A program made the position numbers and the translations under genes. A stretch of 64,000 nucleotides of DNA from Cordia subcordata. Lineage: Eukaryota > Streptophyta > Magnoliopsida > Boraginales > Cordiaceae. Position 1 is the stretch's first letter; each line of letters starts with the position of its first letter. Shown here in pieces: positions 22,329 through 34,216 of the stretch. Below the pieces are notes generated by a model that worked only from the letters and a program-made list of their open reading frames with translations, ran no database searches and had not been told where the DNA came from. Where the stretch lies: NCBI GenBank assembly GCA_028554755.1, contig JAPTOF010000004.1, positions 19,400,001-19,464,000 of the forward strand. The letters are read 5' to 3'.

Positions 22329-23516
22329 TCGCGGCCTATATGTCCTTCAAAGTAGTACGATTCACAGTGTTGCAAAATTGTTACATCCGAGGAGAGTGAT
22401 AATGACACTACGCAGTTATGGCACAAAAGGTTGGGCCATATGAGCGAGAGGGGACTGATCAAGCTGAGCAAGAGGGATTTGCTTTGTGGACAAAGAACTG
22501 GAAAGCTTGAATTCTGCGAGCATTGTGTCTTTGGAAAGCAAACCAGGGTGAAGTTCAAGAGGGCGTGAGAACACCAAAGGTACACTTGATTATATTCATT
22601 TTGATCTTTGGGGTCCTAATAAAGTTCCTTCCAAGAAAGGTGCCAGGTATTACATCACTTTCATTGATGCATACTCTCGGATGGTGTGGGTATACTCCTT
22701 AAAAACTAAAGATGAGGCGTTTCCAACATTTGTCGAGTGGAAGACGTTGATTGAGAAGCAGACTGGTAAACAAATTAAGCGTCTTAGGACTGACAATGGG
22801 TTGGAATATTGCAATAAAGAGTTTGATGAGTTCTGCAGGAAACATGGCATTGTGAGACACCACACATGTGTAGGGACACCACAACAGAATGGAGTTGCAG
22901 AACGCATGAATAGAACTCTGGTGGAGAGAGTTCGTTGTATGCTCTCCCAATCTGGTTTGAGTCAAGACTTTTGGGCTGAAGCCGTCAATACGGCATACTA
23001 CTTGGTGAATAGGTCCCCATCCAAAGCTATTGAATTGAAAACTCCTTTTGAGTTATGGTCTGGTAAGCCTGCTGACTACTCTCGATTGAGGGTGTTTGGT
23101 TGCCCTGCATACGCTCACGTGAAGGATGGCAAGTTGGAGTTGAGGGCAAAAAAATGCATATTTCTAGGCTATGCGTCCGAGAGGAAAGGTTACAGGTTGT
23201 GGTGCACAGATCTAAAGTCTCCAGGTTTCCTCATCAGCAAGGATGTTACGTTCAATGAGTCTGCTTTATTAGACCAAGAAAAGGAGAAAGCGGTAGCTGA
23301 TTTAGACCACGGTGTCAAAGAGCAGGTGGAGGTATTTTCTGATGTACCAAATGTTCCATCTAGCAATAGTAGCAGTCAAATTCAGCCGACTCAACCAACT
23401 GAGGTACATGATCATAATGTGCCTGAACAATGTATACAAAGATTGCCATCAAGCGAGAAAGGAGACAGACAGAGAGCCTCAAAGGTATGGATACGCTGAT
23501 CTTGTTGCTTATGCTT
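22329..23516 (+). pseudogene. Copia integrase region
   Basis: The GAG-pre-integrase part (about 22,400-22,565) has the WHKRLGH...CEHCVFGKQ zinc-binding pattern. A frameshift near 22,565 follows. The integrase core then shows the catalytic residues: Asp in HFDLWGP, Asp in LRTDNGLEY, and Glu in QNGVAERMNRTL. The GKPADYSRLRVFGCPAY region is also present. The open part runs from 22,681 (or slightly before) to 23,499. The frame ends by a shift at about 23,470 near RQRASKVW; the expected continuation is readable in another frame. Confidence 0.92.
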
Positions 23517-25138
23517 TGATCAATTAAACAATTGAAGGACATGAGCCGAATTTATACAAAGAGGCCATATCCGGGAAAGATTCTCGCTCGGTGGGTGGGT
23601 GCCATGAGTGAGGAGATTGAGTCTCTTCATAAGAATCAAACATGGGAGCTTCTTGAATTGCCTAAGGGACAGCGAGTTGTCGGTTGCAAATGGGTTTACA
23701 AGAAAAAGGAAGGTACTCCAGGGGTTGAAGGTCCTCGATACAAGGCACGGTTGGTGGCAAAAGGCTATACATAAAGGGAGGGTGTTGACTTCAACGAAGT
23801 GTTCTCTCCGGTTGTGAAGCATACTTCCATCAGGGTTTTACTTGTCTTGGTTGCTCTTCATGACTTAGAGCTTGAGCAGCTAGATGTGAAAACGGCGTTT
23901 TTGCATGGTGATCTTGAAGAGCAAATTTACATGAGTCAACCGGAGGGGTATGTAGTTCCTGGTAAAGAGAACCATGTTTGCAAACCAAGAAGTCCTTGTA
24001 TGGGTCGGCGATCACCTCGGCAATGGTACAAGAGATTTGACACATTCATGGTAGGTCTGGATACACAAGGAGTGCCTACGACAACCGTGTATATCTCAAG
24101 AAGCTTCGGATGGTTCGTTTGTATACTTGTTGTTGTATGTCGATGATATGCTTATTGCTGCTAAAAGCATGTCTGCAATCGACAAATTAAAGAAGCAGCT
24201 AGGTGATGAGTTTGAGATGAAGGATCTTGGAGCAGCGAAGAAGATTCTTGACATGGAGATTCACAGATATATAAACGCTGGGAAGCTATTCTTGTCTCAA
24301 CAAAGTTATATTGAAAAGGTGCTGGAGCGTTTCGAGATGTTTAAAGCTAAGCCTGTGAGTGTGCCGCTTGCTGCTCACTTCAAATTGTCTGCAGATTTGT
24401 CACCTAAAACTGAGGAGGAGGTGGAGCATATGTCTCATGTTCCATACTCGAGTGCTGTTGGTAGCTTGATGTATGCTATGGTGTGCACTCGTCCTGATAT
24501 TTCACATGCAGTTAGTGTTGTGAGCAGGTATATGACATCACCTGGGAAAGCACACTGGGAAGCGGTGAAATGGATAATGAGATATTTGCATGGCACTGCA
24601 AATGTAGGTTTGCTTTTTAGCAAGATGATTGGAGATTGCGCAAGGTTGGTGGGTTATTGTAATTCAGATTTTGCAGGTGACCTTAATAAGAGAAGATCTC
24701 TGACGGGTTACGTGTTTACTCTCTCTGGATGTGCTATCAGTTGGAAAGCGACATTACGCCATCGTGGTATTGTCGACTACTGAAGCGGAGTACATGGCAA
24801 TTGCAGAAGCTGTGAAGGAGGCCATATGGTTACAAGGCCTGGTTCGTGATCTTGGACTGCAGCAAGATACAAATACAGTCTTTTGTGATAGCCAGAATGC
24901 AATCCATCTGACGAAGAATCAGATGTATAATGAGAGGACTAAACACATTGATATCAGATATCATTTTGTCAGAGATGTTGTATCACAAGGAATCATGTCG
25001 GTGCAGAAGATATCTACCCATGAGAATCCAGCAGATATGATGACTAAGGTGGTTCTCGGCCAAGTTCAAGCATTGCTTGGACTTGGTTGCTATTTGCGGA
25101 GCATTGAACCCTTAAGAGGCGCTTGGTCGCAAGGATGA
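23517..25138 (+). pseudogene. Copia reverse transcriptase and RNase H
   Basis: The reverse transcriptase begins near [20 protein letters not shown] and continues through GCKWVYKKK and [15 protein letters not shown] at 23,772-23,774 stands where a Gln codon is expected. EQLDVKTAFLHGDLEEQIYM follows. Several small shifts between 23,980 and 24,110 precede the intact catalytic motif LLYVDDMLIAA (about 24,130). RNase H follows with [20 protein letters not shown], then a shift near 24,740 and [17 protein letters not shown] in the new frame. The end [10 protein letters not shown] is typical for a Copia RNase H. Confidence 0.92.
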
Positions 25139-25164
25139 TGGTGTATTGATTGGAGCGAATACGT

Positions 25165-25179
25165 GCCAAGGTGGAGATT
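25165..25179 (+). other. polypurine tract of the Tnt1-like Copia
   Basis: CCAAGGTGGAGATT directly precedes the 3' LTR. CCAAGGTGGAGATT-type tracts are usual in Tork elements. Confidence 0.85.
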
Positions 25180-25512
25180 TGTTGAATGTGGCCCGTATTC
25201 TTGGGCAACAAGAATAGCAGATTTCCTTATTAGCATATTACCTTATTCTCTTGTTATCTTTTGTAGCACATAATTAATTAGTTGTCTTTTCTGTTTAATA
25301 TGTTTAGGAAACCTTTGCACTATAAATATGTGGCAATACTCATTATGTTATGTGTGAGAGAGAAACCAAAGTGAGAGCCTTGTAGCATTTGTGATCAGTA
25401 ATAGAATTATTCTCTGCTGCCCGTGGACGTAGGCTTCAAAGCCGAACCACATAATTTCTTGTATCCGTTATTTCTTCTCGTATTCTTCGTGTTTGCATGT
25501 TTTTCCCCAACA
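25180..25512 (+). repeat. 3' LTR of the Tnt1-like Copia
   Basis: 333 bp, same ends as the 5' LTR, with eight substitutions. Confidence 0.95.
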
Positions 25513-26060
25513 ATAATCTTTAGTTTATATGGAAAATTCACAAATAGAATTTCAGAAAGGATAAATTTAAGGACATCAATCTTTAACTACACATTGAAAA
25601 CCCAAAATAATCTCCAGTCTATATGGAAAATTCACAAACAGAAATTCAGAAAGGACAAATTTAAGGACATAAGTCTTTAACTATACATTCAAAAAACCAA
25701 AATAATCTCCAATCTATATGAAAAATTCACAAACAAAAATTCAAAAATGATAAATTTAAGGACACAAGTCTTAACTACACATTTAAAAAAAAAAAAAAAA
25801 AGCTCCAGTCTATATAGAAAGTTCATGAAGCCGAAGTTCATAAAGAAAAATTTAAAGACATAAGTGCTTAAGAACACTTTGATATATCCAAAAATCACCA
25901 GTATATATGGCAAATTCAAAAACCCAAATTCACAAAGGATAAATTTAAGGATATAAATCTTTAATTACACATTCAAAATCCAAAATAATCTCCAAACTAT
26001 ATGGAAAATTCACAAATAGAAATTCAGAAATGATAAATTTAAGGACACAGACAAAGAACC
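25513..26060. repeat. ~92-bp tandem array (right part)
   Basis: About six head-to-tail degenerate units, starting near 25,513, 25,605, 25,699, 25,800, 25,894 and 25,985. The shared core is ATAATCTCCAGTCTATATGG, then AATTCACAAA, then GGATAAATTTAAGGACA, then CTTTAACTACACATTC. One variant type with GCTTAAGAACACTT occurs at 25,870 and again at 19,830. With the left part, the array held at least eight units before the Copia inserted. Confidence 0.85.
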
Positions 26061-26560
26061 TTGAACGAATATATGTGTATGCATGCATTACACAAAAACT
26101 CAAAAGCCAACAAAAATCTAAAAATAATAATGACCCATGCTTATGCACACACACGCACATAAACTGGAGGCTTGCATCTGATTTCCAGTTCTCGAAACAG
26201 TAAGAAAAACAAGATAATACTTGCATAAAAATTTTAGATCTAAGCATGCATCTAAACAATGTACAGAAACTTTTACATCTAAGCATACATCTAACAATCC
26301 AAAAGATTTTACATATAACCATGGATCCAACAGCCCACAAAAATTTTCTTGTATGTGATTTCTAGTTCTCGAAACAATAAAAGAAAAAGATGAAACTTAC
26401 ATAAAAGTTTTAGATCTAAGCATACATCTAAACAATCCACAAAATTTTATAACAGACCAAAAATTTTTACATCTAACCATAGATCTAACAACCCAAAAAA
26501 TTTTTATATCTAAGAATGCATAACTAAGTACCACATTATCACACAAAAAAGTCTTCAAAA
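26061..26560. repeat. degenerate tandem repeats with GATCTAAGCATGCATCTAA core
   Basis: Short repeats of a core like TTTTAGATCTAAGCATGCATCTAAACAA recur about every 50-60 bp at about 26,230-26,520. A longer unit beginning TTCTCGAAACA occurs at about 26,191 and 26,367. The function is unknown. It may be intronic sequence of the same decayed gene as the Ulp1-like remnant. Confidence 0.55.
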
Positions 26561-29410
26561 GAAGAACGTATATATTAGGGTTAAGTGAAGAGACGTACAT
26601 GTTGTAGGTAACAATATGCACGGCGATAAGTGCATTAGTGGCCCTATGGTGGTGACGTGAATAACGAGTAGTAACATCTAAATCACGGTATCGTGGTGGG
26701 GGGCAAGGGTGTAACACTATGGAGGGAACGATAAGGATTCCAAGTTAGGGGGTAGGAGAATGTTTTGGGGATGGAAATCGGGATGGCGGATGGGGATGGG
26801 TGTAGTGTAATTGGTGGTGGTGGATATAACGTCATCTTAGCGCAACAATTAATGCGGATTTGATTTGATTGAAGGAGACACGTCTTTCAAGAGAAGGCGA
26901 AGGGGTGCCTTGTGAATCGTTTCAATGGCAGAGAGTAGACGAGAGAGAGAGAGAGAGAGAGTTAGATAGGTGGGTGTCGTACGTGAGTAGGAGGAGTACA
27001 AGCTATAGCATAGGAGTAATGGTGTATAGTTATGGGAAGATTTGTTTTAAAAACCCTTTTGATTTTCCAATCTATGAAACTGCTTTGTATTAAATTAAAT
27101 TACATTTATAATACATGTATCTCTCTCTCTCTATATATATTATATTATATTATATCAATCAAAAGAAAATTTATATATAAATAATTTATATATATGTTAT
27201 ATATATATATATAAATATATCAAACCAAAAATAAATATTTTTATATAAATAAATAATATATAATTGTAAAATAGCATATATACAAAACATTTTTTCTTGA
27301 AAATATTAGAAAAAACAAAAACGAATAAGGGGAAAAAAGATAAAAGATAAAAGAAAATTTTTTGGAAAAGTGATAAAATATAAAAGAAAAGAAAAATATA
27401 AATGAGCCAAGAAGCTTGCTAAGCAGAAACAAAAAACGCGCAGAAAGTGAAAAAGTCGCGCGAAAAAAATAAAATTATTTTTTCTTCTTCAAGAATTGTT
27501 CTTTCATGACCCCCCAAAAAAAAAGATAAGCCTGAAGCTTTACGGGTCTACCAGAGAAGAAGTGAAGGAGGTTACTAATGGCCTTGACCCAAAAAAAAGA
27601 AAAGAAGGAGGAGGTCGTTAATGGCAACAACATGGTTGAAGAAGAACAAGAGGCTGTAAATCAGCAAGGGGCAAGCATGGTGGTCATTAATGGCCTTGAC
27701 CAAAAAAAAAAAGAAAGGAGTTAATTGTGGCAACATGGTTGTTTCTGGGACAGAAGGATGCAGTAGCAAAGGAGCAAGCAGTCATTAATGGCCTTGACCA
27801 AAACAGGAGGTCACTTGGAAACGATATTTCAGATATCGTGATACCAAACACGGAATTTGAAAAACTGAATTCGACTTTCGAGATTTTTTGTGGCATCAAA
27901 TATAAAATTTAAAACAAAACTCAAATTTTAATAATTGAAATACCATTTTTTGTATTTCAAAAATTGAAAAGTGTAGTTTTGAAAACACTTTTCAAACTAG
28001 GTAATTTTTCAAAGGAATTTGAGAAAGAAGGTTAAAAATTAAAAAATATATATATTTGGCTTTATGAGCAATTAGTGGTAGGCCGTGGACATGTCAAACG
28101 TTTCGGATGTTAAGTGCATAAATGACCAAGACGTTTCCAACATTCCCGATGGAGCATTATGATGGAAATTTAATTCGACTAACTTTGAGTTTTCCATATA
28201 AACCTGGTGCAATTTCTTTTCTGAGGAACACTAATTTTTTAGAAGTACTCACACATAGTCTAACCTCCGTTCTAGCATTCTAGTAATTTGATAGCGTATT
28301 ATGTTGAGAGAGTTTTTTGTTCACCAGTTTGTAAACTCTTAAAGAGGAGTGCTACCATCTTACAAGTAAACCGTTATATATTGATATTGAAAGGGATATG
28401 TCACGACCTTTAGCATCATTATGGGGTATAAATTCCTTAAGGAGATCGTGTTTCACGAGCGTTGGTCTTATTTGTTTTGTTTATTTATTTTCCATTGTTA
28501 ACTCCCGTTATACTATTGTTTAATTTCTTTTTACAAAAATAATAATATTATCATCAAAATTTCAGTTTTCATTATTATTTATTATTAGTGTCTAACAATA
28601 TGAACTTGTTATTAGTAACAGAAAATTGCCTATATTAATTTATATTTTCATACTCCACAAAAAGTCCAAAAATTATGTATATGCAAATATACAAGACAAC
28701 TTATAATTAATAAGTTCGTTTTGCGCATATGACATGTAGATTTGGAATATTATGTAGGAAAATCACCTAATTATGACAAAAATAAAATGTCACATAAAAT
28801 TTGAAAGGGAAAGAATGATACATAAAGAAATAAGTTACATCGCTACTTAACGAGGTGGAAATGATTACTTTTCTATAAGTATAAGCCCTTCTATAAGTAT
28901 TTTAAAATTCAACTTCTACTAAGTATTTTAAAATTCAAAGCCCATAATTTTATATTTTATTGTGACAAAAATTTTTAATTTTATAAAATTTTGGCCCTAA
29001 AAATACTTTTTCTTTTATTTTATGATTTGAAACTCTATTAATATGCCAATATCTTTCTAAAATTCAATTGAAAATTATTGAATGGTCTAAATTCTATCCT
29101 ATATTAGCTATGAACAAGTGTAGAACGAATCGAACGTCCACATTTAATTGTCTTGAAATTTTAAAATAGGACAAGGTGGGAACTTTTTTCTTTTAATACA
29201 ATTATAATTTTAAAATATTCAACTAGTAAAAATTTAAGACGATTGTAAAGATTTTCAGATCCCCAAACTCAACTGAACCGCGTACCGCGTACAGCCTTGA
29301 ACCCGTGCCATCAAAACCTAGTTTCATTATCATTATATTTCTCACGAGCCCAACAGGAAGCTGAAATCTGGCTGCTTGTCGACTCTGCTCTTTCTTCTCG
29401 CCCCTGGTAC
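26561..29410. other. intergenic region with decayed coding-like and LTR-like pieces
   Basis: No complete gene is seen. A (GA)n tract lies at 26,941-26,961 and a strongly AT-rich part at 27,100-27,300. At 27,535-27,912 a word encoding NGLDQKK recurs about three times (27,577, 27,687, 27,785) in shifted plus-strand frames, suggesting an eroded repeat-containing exon. At about 28,080-28,600 the sequence looks like one LTR, with TATA-like CATATAAACC at 28,193 and a GT/T-rich end. It has no second copy in the window, so its ends cannot be set. From about 28,700 to 29,400 only AT-rich DNA is seen. Confidence 0.45.
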
Positions 29411-29421
29411 TAGAGAGCCCC

Positions 29422-29529
29422 AAACCCTAAGCTCCCTCTTCTCCATCTCTCTCTAAATATACACACATCCATATATATATATATAGTATAGCTGTATTTT
29501 CGTGTTTATCTATATATATTTTAGGGTTT
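29422..29529 (+). promoter_or_regulatory. telo-boxes and pyrimidine-rich leader of the ALY gene
   Basis: AAACCCTAA lies at 29,422-29,430 and its reverse complement TTAGGGTTT at 29,521-29,529. A CT-rich stretch and an AT microsatellite lie between them. Telo-boxes near the start are common in plant genes for RNA and translation machinery. No sharp TATA box can be assigned. Confidence 0.6.
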
Positions 29530-29536
29530 ATCCAAG

Positions 29537-32500
29537 ATGTCAGGAGCAGCTCTGGACATGTCGTTGGACGATCTCATCAAGCAAAACAAGAAATCCGGGG
29601 CCTCCGGTAATCTCCGTGGCCGCGGCGGCCGTCCCTCCGGACCCGGCCCCGCTCGTCGCTTCACTAATCGCGCCGCCAACCGCGCCGCTCCTTATGTTCC
29701 ACCCAAGGTCAGATCTTCTCTCTATCTCTCTCTGCATATGTAAATATATTATCTGTGTAAAGCTAGTGAATTTTGCTTTGAGTTTCAGTCGTGTGTGTTT
29801 GTATGTGTGTGAATATATATGGTGTATTTTGCTTTATCACTAATTTGTGTAATTATTTTGATTTTGTAAATATATTATTTGTGTAAAGCTAGTGAATTTT
29901 GCTTTGACTTTCAGCAGTGTGTGTTTGTATGTGTGTCTATATATATATATATATATGGCGTATTTTGCTTTATCACTAATTTGTGTAATTATTGTGAAAT
30001 TATGGCGGTTCAGGCACCGGAAACAAAGTGGCAGCATGATATGTTTGGGGGAGGTGGATATGCAGGGCCGACTGCTGGCCGAGATGGTTCTATAGAAACA
30101 GGAACCAAGCTATACATCTCAAATCTTGACTATGGTGTCTCCAATGAGGATATCAAGGTGTGTTTTCTTCATAACTAACCATTTATTCTTCTACTTCTCT
30201 TGCTTTTGTTTTTCTTGTGCATATTACTTCTGTCTAAGTATGTCTTTGCCTGCATTAGATCCTGAAGGAATAGCCCTTGATGTGTTTTCTAATTTAAGTT
30301 GTGAATCCTCTGCTAAGCCATTAGAAAGGGTTTAGAAGAGCTGTTTTATATTTGTATTAGCTAACTGATAATGTAATCTAAAAAGTTGCCTACCTTTTTT
30401 TATTCAATTTCACCACTGCCCTACAAAAAGAGATAAGAAAAAAGACCTGCAGTGTTATCTATGTGGTGTATTTGTAAAGTTTGTGGTTGGTTTTTCTAGT
30501 TCTTTATAGAGAAGGGAATTAAATATTTCATTGCTAAATATGGATTTTTGAAAATAATAAGATAAAGACATGTATTTGGTTGTTTCCCTCCAGCAATTCA
30601 TGTCACTAAATAATGTTATAGGGAATTCTGCACAGTGAAAATGGATTATGGGAGTGTGTGACTTAGAGGGTGTTTGGTTTGGCTTTTTTTTCTAGTCAAA
30701 CTTGCATAAAGCCCAATTTAAGCTAATGGAAGCGTTTGCTTTATTTAAAAAGTGTTTTTTTAAGAATAAAAAGTTTTTTTTAAGAATAAAAAGTTCCCCA
30801 CCCCCAGTTTCTGCTTTTTAATCTTTAAGCAATTTTTTTTTTTAAATAAAGTTTGACCAAGTCATTTACTATCTTATCCTTATCTTTTTATCTTTATTAC
30901 CAAAATATTTTTACTCTTTTATGTTATACTTACCATTTTAAATTCTATTATCATGTCCTTAATAGTTATTTTAACAATATAAGTTACTTTTTAACCCATT
31001 TTTAACCAAACATATAAATACTTATTTTTATAACTAAAATTTTTATTCAAATAACTACTTAAAGTCGACCATAAAAAAATGTCACTTAAAGCCAAAGTTA
31101 CTTTTAAGTAGCTTTTCGAAAATCCAATCCAAACACCCTCTTAAGCTATTGGTTGTTCTATGTAGATATAACTCTTAAACAGAGGACAGCAACTTGAACA
31201 AAAGGTTTTCCATGATCAGATCTAAATCGTGTTAATGCACAGCACACTGCATATGATTCAATACAATAAGTCGATTCTGTTTTATCTATTTCACTTTAAA
31301 ATTGAATAGTATGTAAAATGCATAAATACATTCATTTTGTCTGCTTTAATGCAATCAATAATCAGAGCGAGCCTCTCTACTATGGGATATTTCTTTGAAC
31401 CTTACATGCAAGGATTTACATTTCTTGAACCCAATCAGGACTAGACATTTAGAGAGAAATGAGTATGAAACCTCCTAGGAACTAATACGGTGAGTTATAT
31501 TAACGGAATAGAAGAAGATATTTCAAGTGTTTTCTTGATCTAGAGGCACCTGGATTTGAAATAAGGAAAAAGATGCTGTGTGCTTGTTTTGTTCTTCTAA
31601 TTCTGCTATTTGGCTAATTGTGCAACTTTTAATTAACTGTTGGACTAGGAAATTCTTGTATGACGTACAAGCTTTTTCTATTCTTTCCTTTTTTCTTTTG
31701 TAAACTCATTTAGTGTCTGATTTTTTCTTTACAGTTATTCTTTCAATGTAAATTCACATAAAGAGGTTCTAGATAATACATCCTTGCATTTTAGAGTTAG
31801 GTTGTCCTATTGCTGTTGTGTTAAGGTGTGGTGACTCTTGCCATAATCCTGGTTTGAATGTAATGAAGTTTTGTATTATTGTACTATCACATAATGATTA
31901 TGTGACTGCGTCATTGGGTGCTTTATATTTATCTAACATGCGAGAGTCACAACTTGAAAATTATGCTTTTACCAGCCTCGAGTTGTCTTCTGCTACTACA
32001 TAAATTTCATAATATATGGAGCTTTATATGTATGTGTAGTCCTATTTGAGTGTTTTTTATTAGTCTGATAATCTTCTAGATGGACAAATTATTGGTTTGT
32101 TTGGAATAGACGTATCTTAGATTTGAAACCTGGATAGTATCTTATTTGATGAGCATCTGACAAGAAAGGCCTCTTTGTTTGGCTTTTTTTCCATGAAAAA
32201 AGCACTTTTTTGCCTGAAAAAAGCACTTTTTTGCCTAAAAAAAGCACATCCTTTTGTTAACAAGTATTTTGGCTTGAATTTAAAAAAAAAAATTGAAACT
32301 CTAAAAAATAGTTCAATTTCAACTTTTCCTAGAAGTCCGCAATTTTTGTTTCTCGAGAAAACTTTTTTCTTTAAAAAATTATAGTAAAAAAAGTGATTTT
32401 TAGAAAAGGCAATCAAAATGAGTCATAAGACTTTTCTAGAAAGGATAGAATATGAGAGAAAATTTTATTAAAAATTTCATTAGTAAGATTGTTTTAGAAA

Positions 32501-34216
32501 GGATATAACAGTAGTCGATCTTATTTCTTACAAGTGAAAGATATTTTCGATAAGTTCATAACAAGCGCTACCTACATAAGATGATAAGATCACATATAAG
32601 ATAAATTTCTTATTTTAAGTTGATCTCAAACACAACATTATCATCTTTTTGTCCTCTTCTGTTCCAATTTGCTTTTGGGAAGTAGAGATTTAGGTGAAAT
32701 AATCTCCGATTGGTTTTTCATGTTGTTTATAGTTGATTTACTTGTTGGAAGAAAGCATATATTACAAGAAGTTTCTGCAACTAGTATTTGTTATTCTGCT
32801 ATTAGAAATTTTTGTCTACTTGATATTGTTTTTTTGGGGTTTGGTTCACCTGTGCTTACAGGAAATTAAGTTTTTGTTTAATTCTCCAGGAACTGTTTGC
32901 AGAGGTTGGTGACTTGAAACGATATGCAGTTCACTATGACAGGAGCGGTAGATCCAAGGTATATATCATGTTTGGGATTTCAAAGTTTTCTGGGGAATAC
33001 TTCCTTTACTGCTGTCGTTTAGAAAACGCTCTTTTCTCTAGGGAACGGCTGAAGTTGTGTTCTCACGTCGTCAAGATGCACTGGCAGCTGTGAAGAGGTA
33101 CAACAATGTGCAGCTTGATGGAAAGCCAATGAAGATAGAGATCGTGGGAACAAATATTGTGACCCCAGGTGCTGTCGCTCAATCAGTGAATGGTGCTTTT
33201 GGAGATGCTAATGGTCTTCCCAGAAGGTATGTTATATTGTTGTAATTACGTTTTCTTTTTGTTGCTTCTACATTCACATGAGATCTTTTGATTTTCTGTT
33301 TGGAAGTTCCAGCTAGCACCTCCTAGATGTTACATGTTCGTTCACCAAAGTGTCTCTGACTTTTCAGCATTATTTCTAAGCTTAAAAATTGAGGCTTCTT
33401 CCCTTTTACCTGTTCAAAGGTGAAAAATCTGAATGGGTTTATTTATCTTATCTACATTCCAATTTACACTTATCTGGTTCATGCAAATTACACTGCAAAG
33501 ACGCTTTTCATTTCACAAGTGGTTTCTGGATGTGTCACCAAAATGGAAAGGAACATATAGAAAGAACAAAGATACAAGGAACAATCACTTTTGTGAAGTA
33601 TGCGAATCTTTGTATTTTCAGAAAATCTAGTTGCACTGAGCTTCCGGGATGTATTTTATATTAAGAAGAATGGACTAATGTGATTTGGTCGCAATTTTTT
33701 CCCTGACATTCTTCTGGGTGATGGATATAGGAAAGATGGGTTTTTACTGATCTGTATTGAGAGTTATTGCATGTTATCCAAGCAAAGAACCTGAAAGACA
33801 CTGGATAAATGACCAGTTGTATTATTTAGTAACGTGACGTGCATCCTTTTGTGTTATGTTGTGATAGAGCCTATATTTGTCTTTTTGTACAAAATAATAT
33901 AATTCCTTCTCTGTTCTATTAGGTGGTTCATGAAAGTAGCAATTTGCATATTCCTGTTGTATGCACTTAACTCATGATTGTCAAGAAGGGGGCATATAAT
34001 CCATGTGATTGAAAAGCTTTTTGTTATTTTCTTTTTTACGTGAATGGTAACAGTGGACAAGACAGAGGTGGTTTTGGAAGGTCAAGAGGTGGTGGACGAG
34101 GCCATGGATTTAGAAGAGGCCGTGGAAGAGGAAGGGGGGGCCGTGATGAGAAGGTATCTGCAGAGGACCTTGATGCTGATTTGGAAAAGTATCACGCAGA
34201 AGCAATGCAAGAATAG
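29537..34216 (+). CDS. ALY: ALY/REF mRNA export factor (THO complex subunit 4 family)
   Basis: Five exons (29,537-29,707; 30,014-30,157; 32,890-32,958; 33,042-33,226; 34,054-34,216) join in phase through GT-AG introns to 243 residues, stop TAG. ALY proteins are nuclear RNA-binding adaptors that link the UAP56 helicase and TREX complex to mRNA export. Visible parts are an N-terminal UAP56-binding motif ([10 protein letters not shown], residues 6-15) and an Arg/Gly-rich segment (about 27-51). An RRM spans about 88-163, with RNP2 LYISNL and RNP1 KGTAEVVF. A second RGG-rich block ([17 protein letters not shown]) and a C-terminal helper motif ([14 protein letters not shown]) follow. The length fits plant ALY3/ALY4-type proteins; the exact paralogue is not decided. 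Intron 2 (2.7 kb) hosts MITEs. No damage is seen. Confidence 0.96.
29739..29995 (+). repeat. tandem duplication within ALY intron 1
   Basis: A unit of about 126 bp (29,739-29,864) is repeated at 29,865-29,995 with a few changes and a longer AT run. Both copies include an acceptor-like TTTCAG; the real acceptor (GTTCAG, 30,008-30,013) lies after the second copy. Confidence 0.85.
30666..31140. mobile_element. Tourist-like MITE in ALY intron 2
   Basis: 475 bp flanked by TTA on both sides (30,663-30,665 and 31,141-31,143). The terminal inverted repeats begin GAGGGTGTTTGG (12 bp perfect, then imperfect through TTGG). A TTA duplication and G-rich GTGTTTGG termini are typical of PIF/Harbinger-derived Tourist MITEs. 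There is no coding capacity. Confidence 0.85.
32171..32422. mobile_element. possible small MITE in ALY intron 2
   Basis: The ends look inverted: CTCTTTGTTTGGC on the left, and the reverse complement of the right end starts CTCATTTTGATTGCC. Inside, a 20-bp unit with AAAAAAGCAC is repeated three times. No clear target duplication was found. Confidence 0.45.

Larger units (their letters stand above)
19951..25512 (+). mobile_element. Tnt1/Tork-type Ty1-Copia retrotransposon, complete but disabled
   Basis: 5,562 bp flanked by the target duplication ATAAT (19,946-19,950 and 25,513-25,517). It holds two 333-bp LTRs, an initiator-Met-type primer site, a long leader, gag, protease, integrase, reverse transcriptase, RNase H and a polypurine tract in Copia order. 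The LTRs differ at 8 positions (2.4%), seven of them transitions. With a commonly used plant rate of 1.3e-8 per site per year this suggests roughly one million years since insertion. Several frameshifts and stops make it non-autonomous. Confidence 0.95.

Noticed and set aside
25513..26060. Possible CRISPR-like array
   Set aside because: Units are contiguous and degenerate without unique spacers, and the DNA is plant nuclear; it is an ordinary tandem repeat.
28080..28600. Possible solo LTR
   Set aside because: TATA-like and LTR-like words are present, but no ends, target duplication or second copy can be shown.
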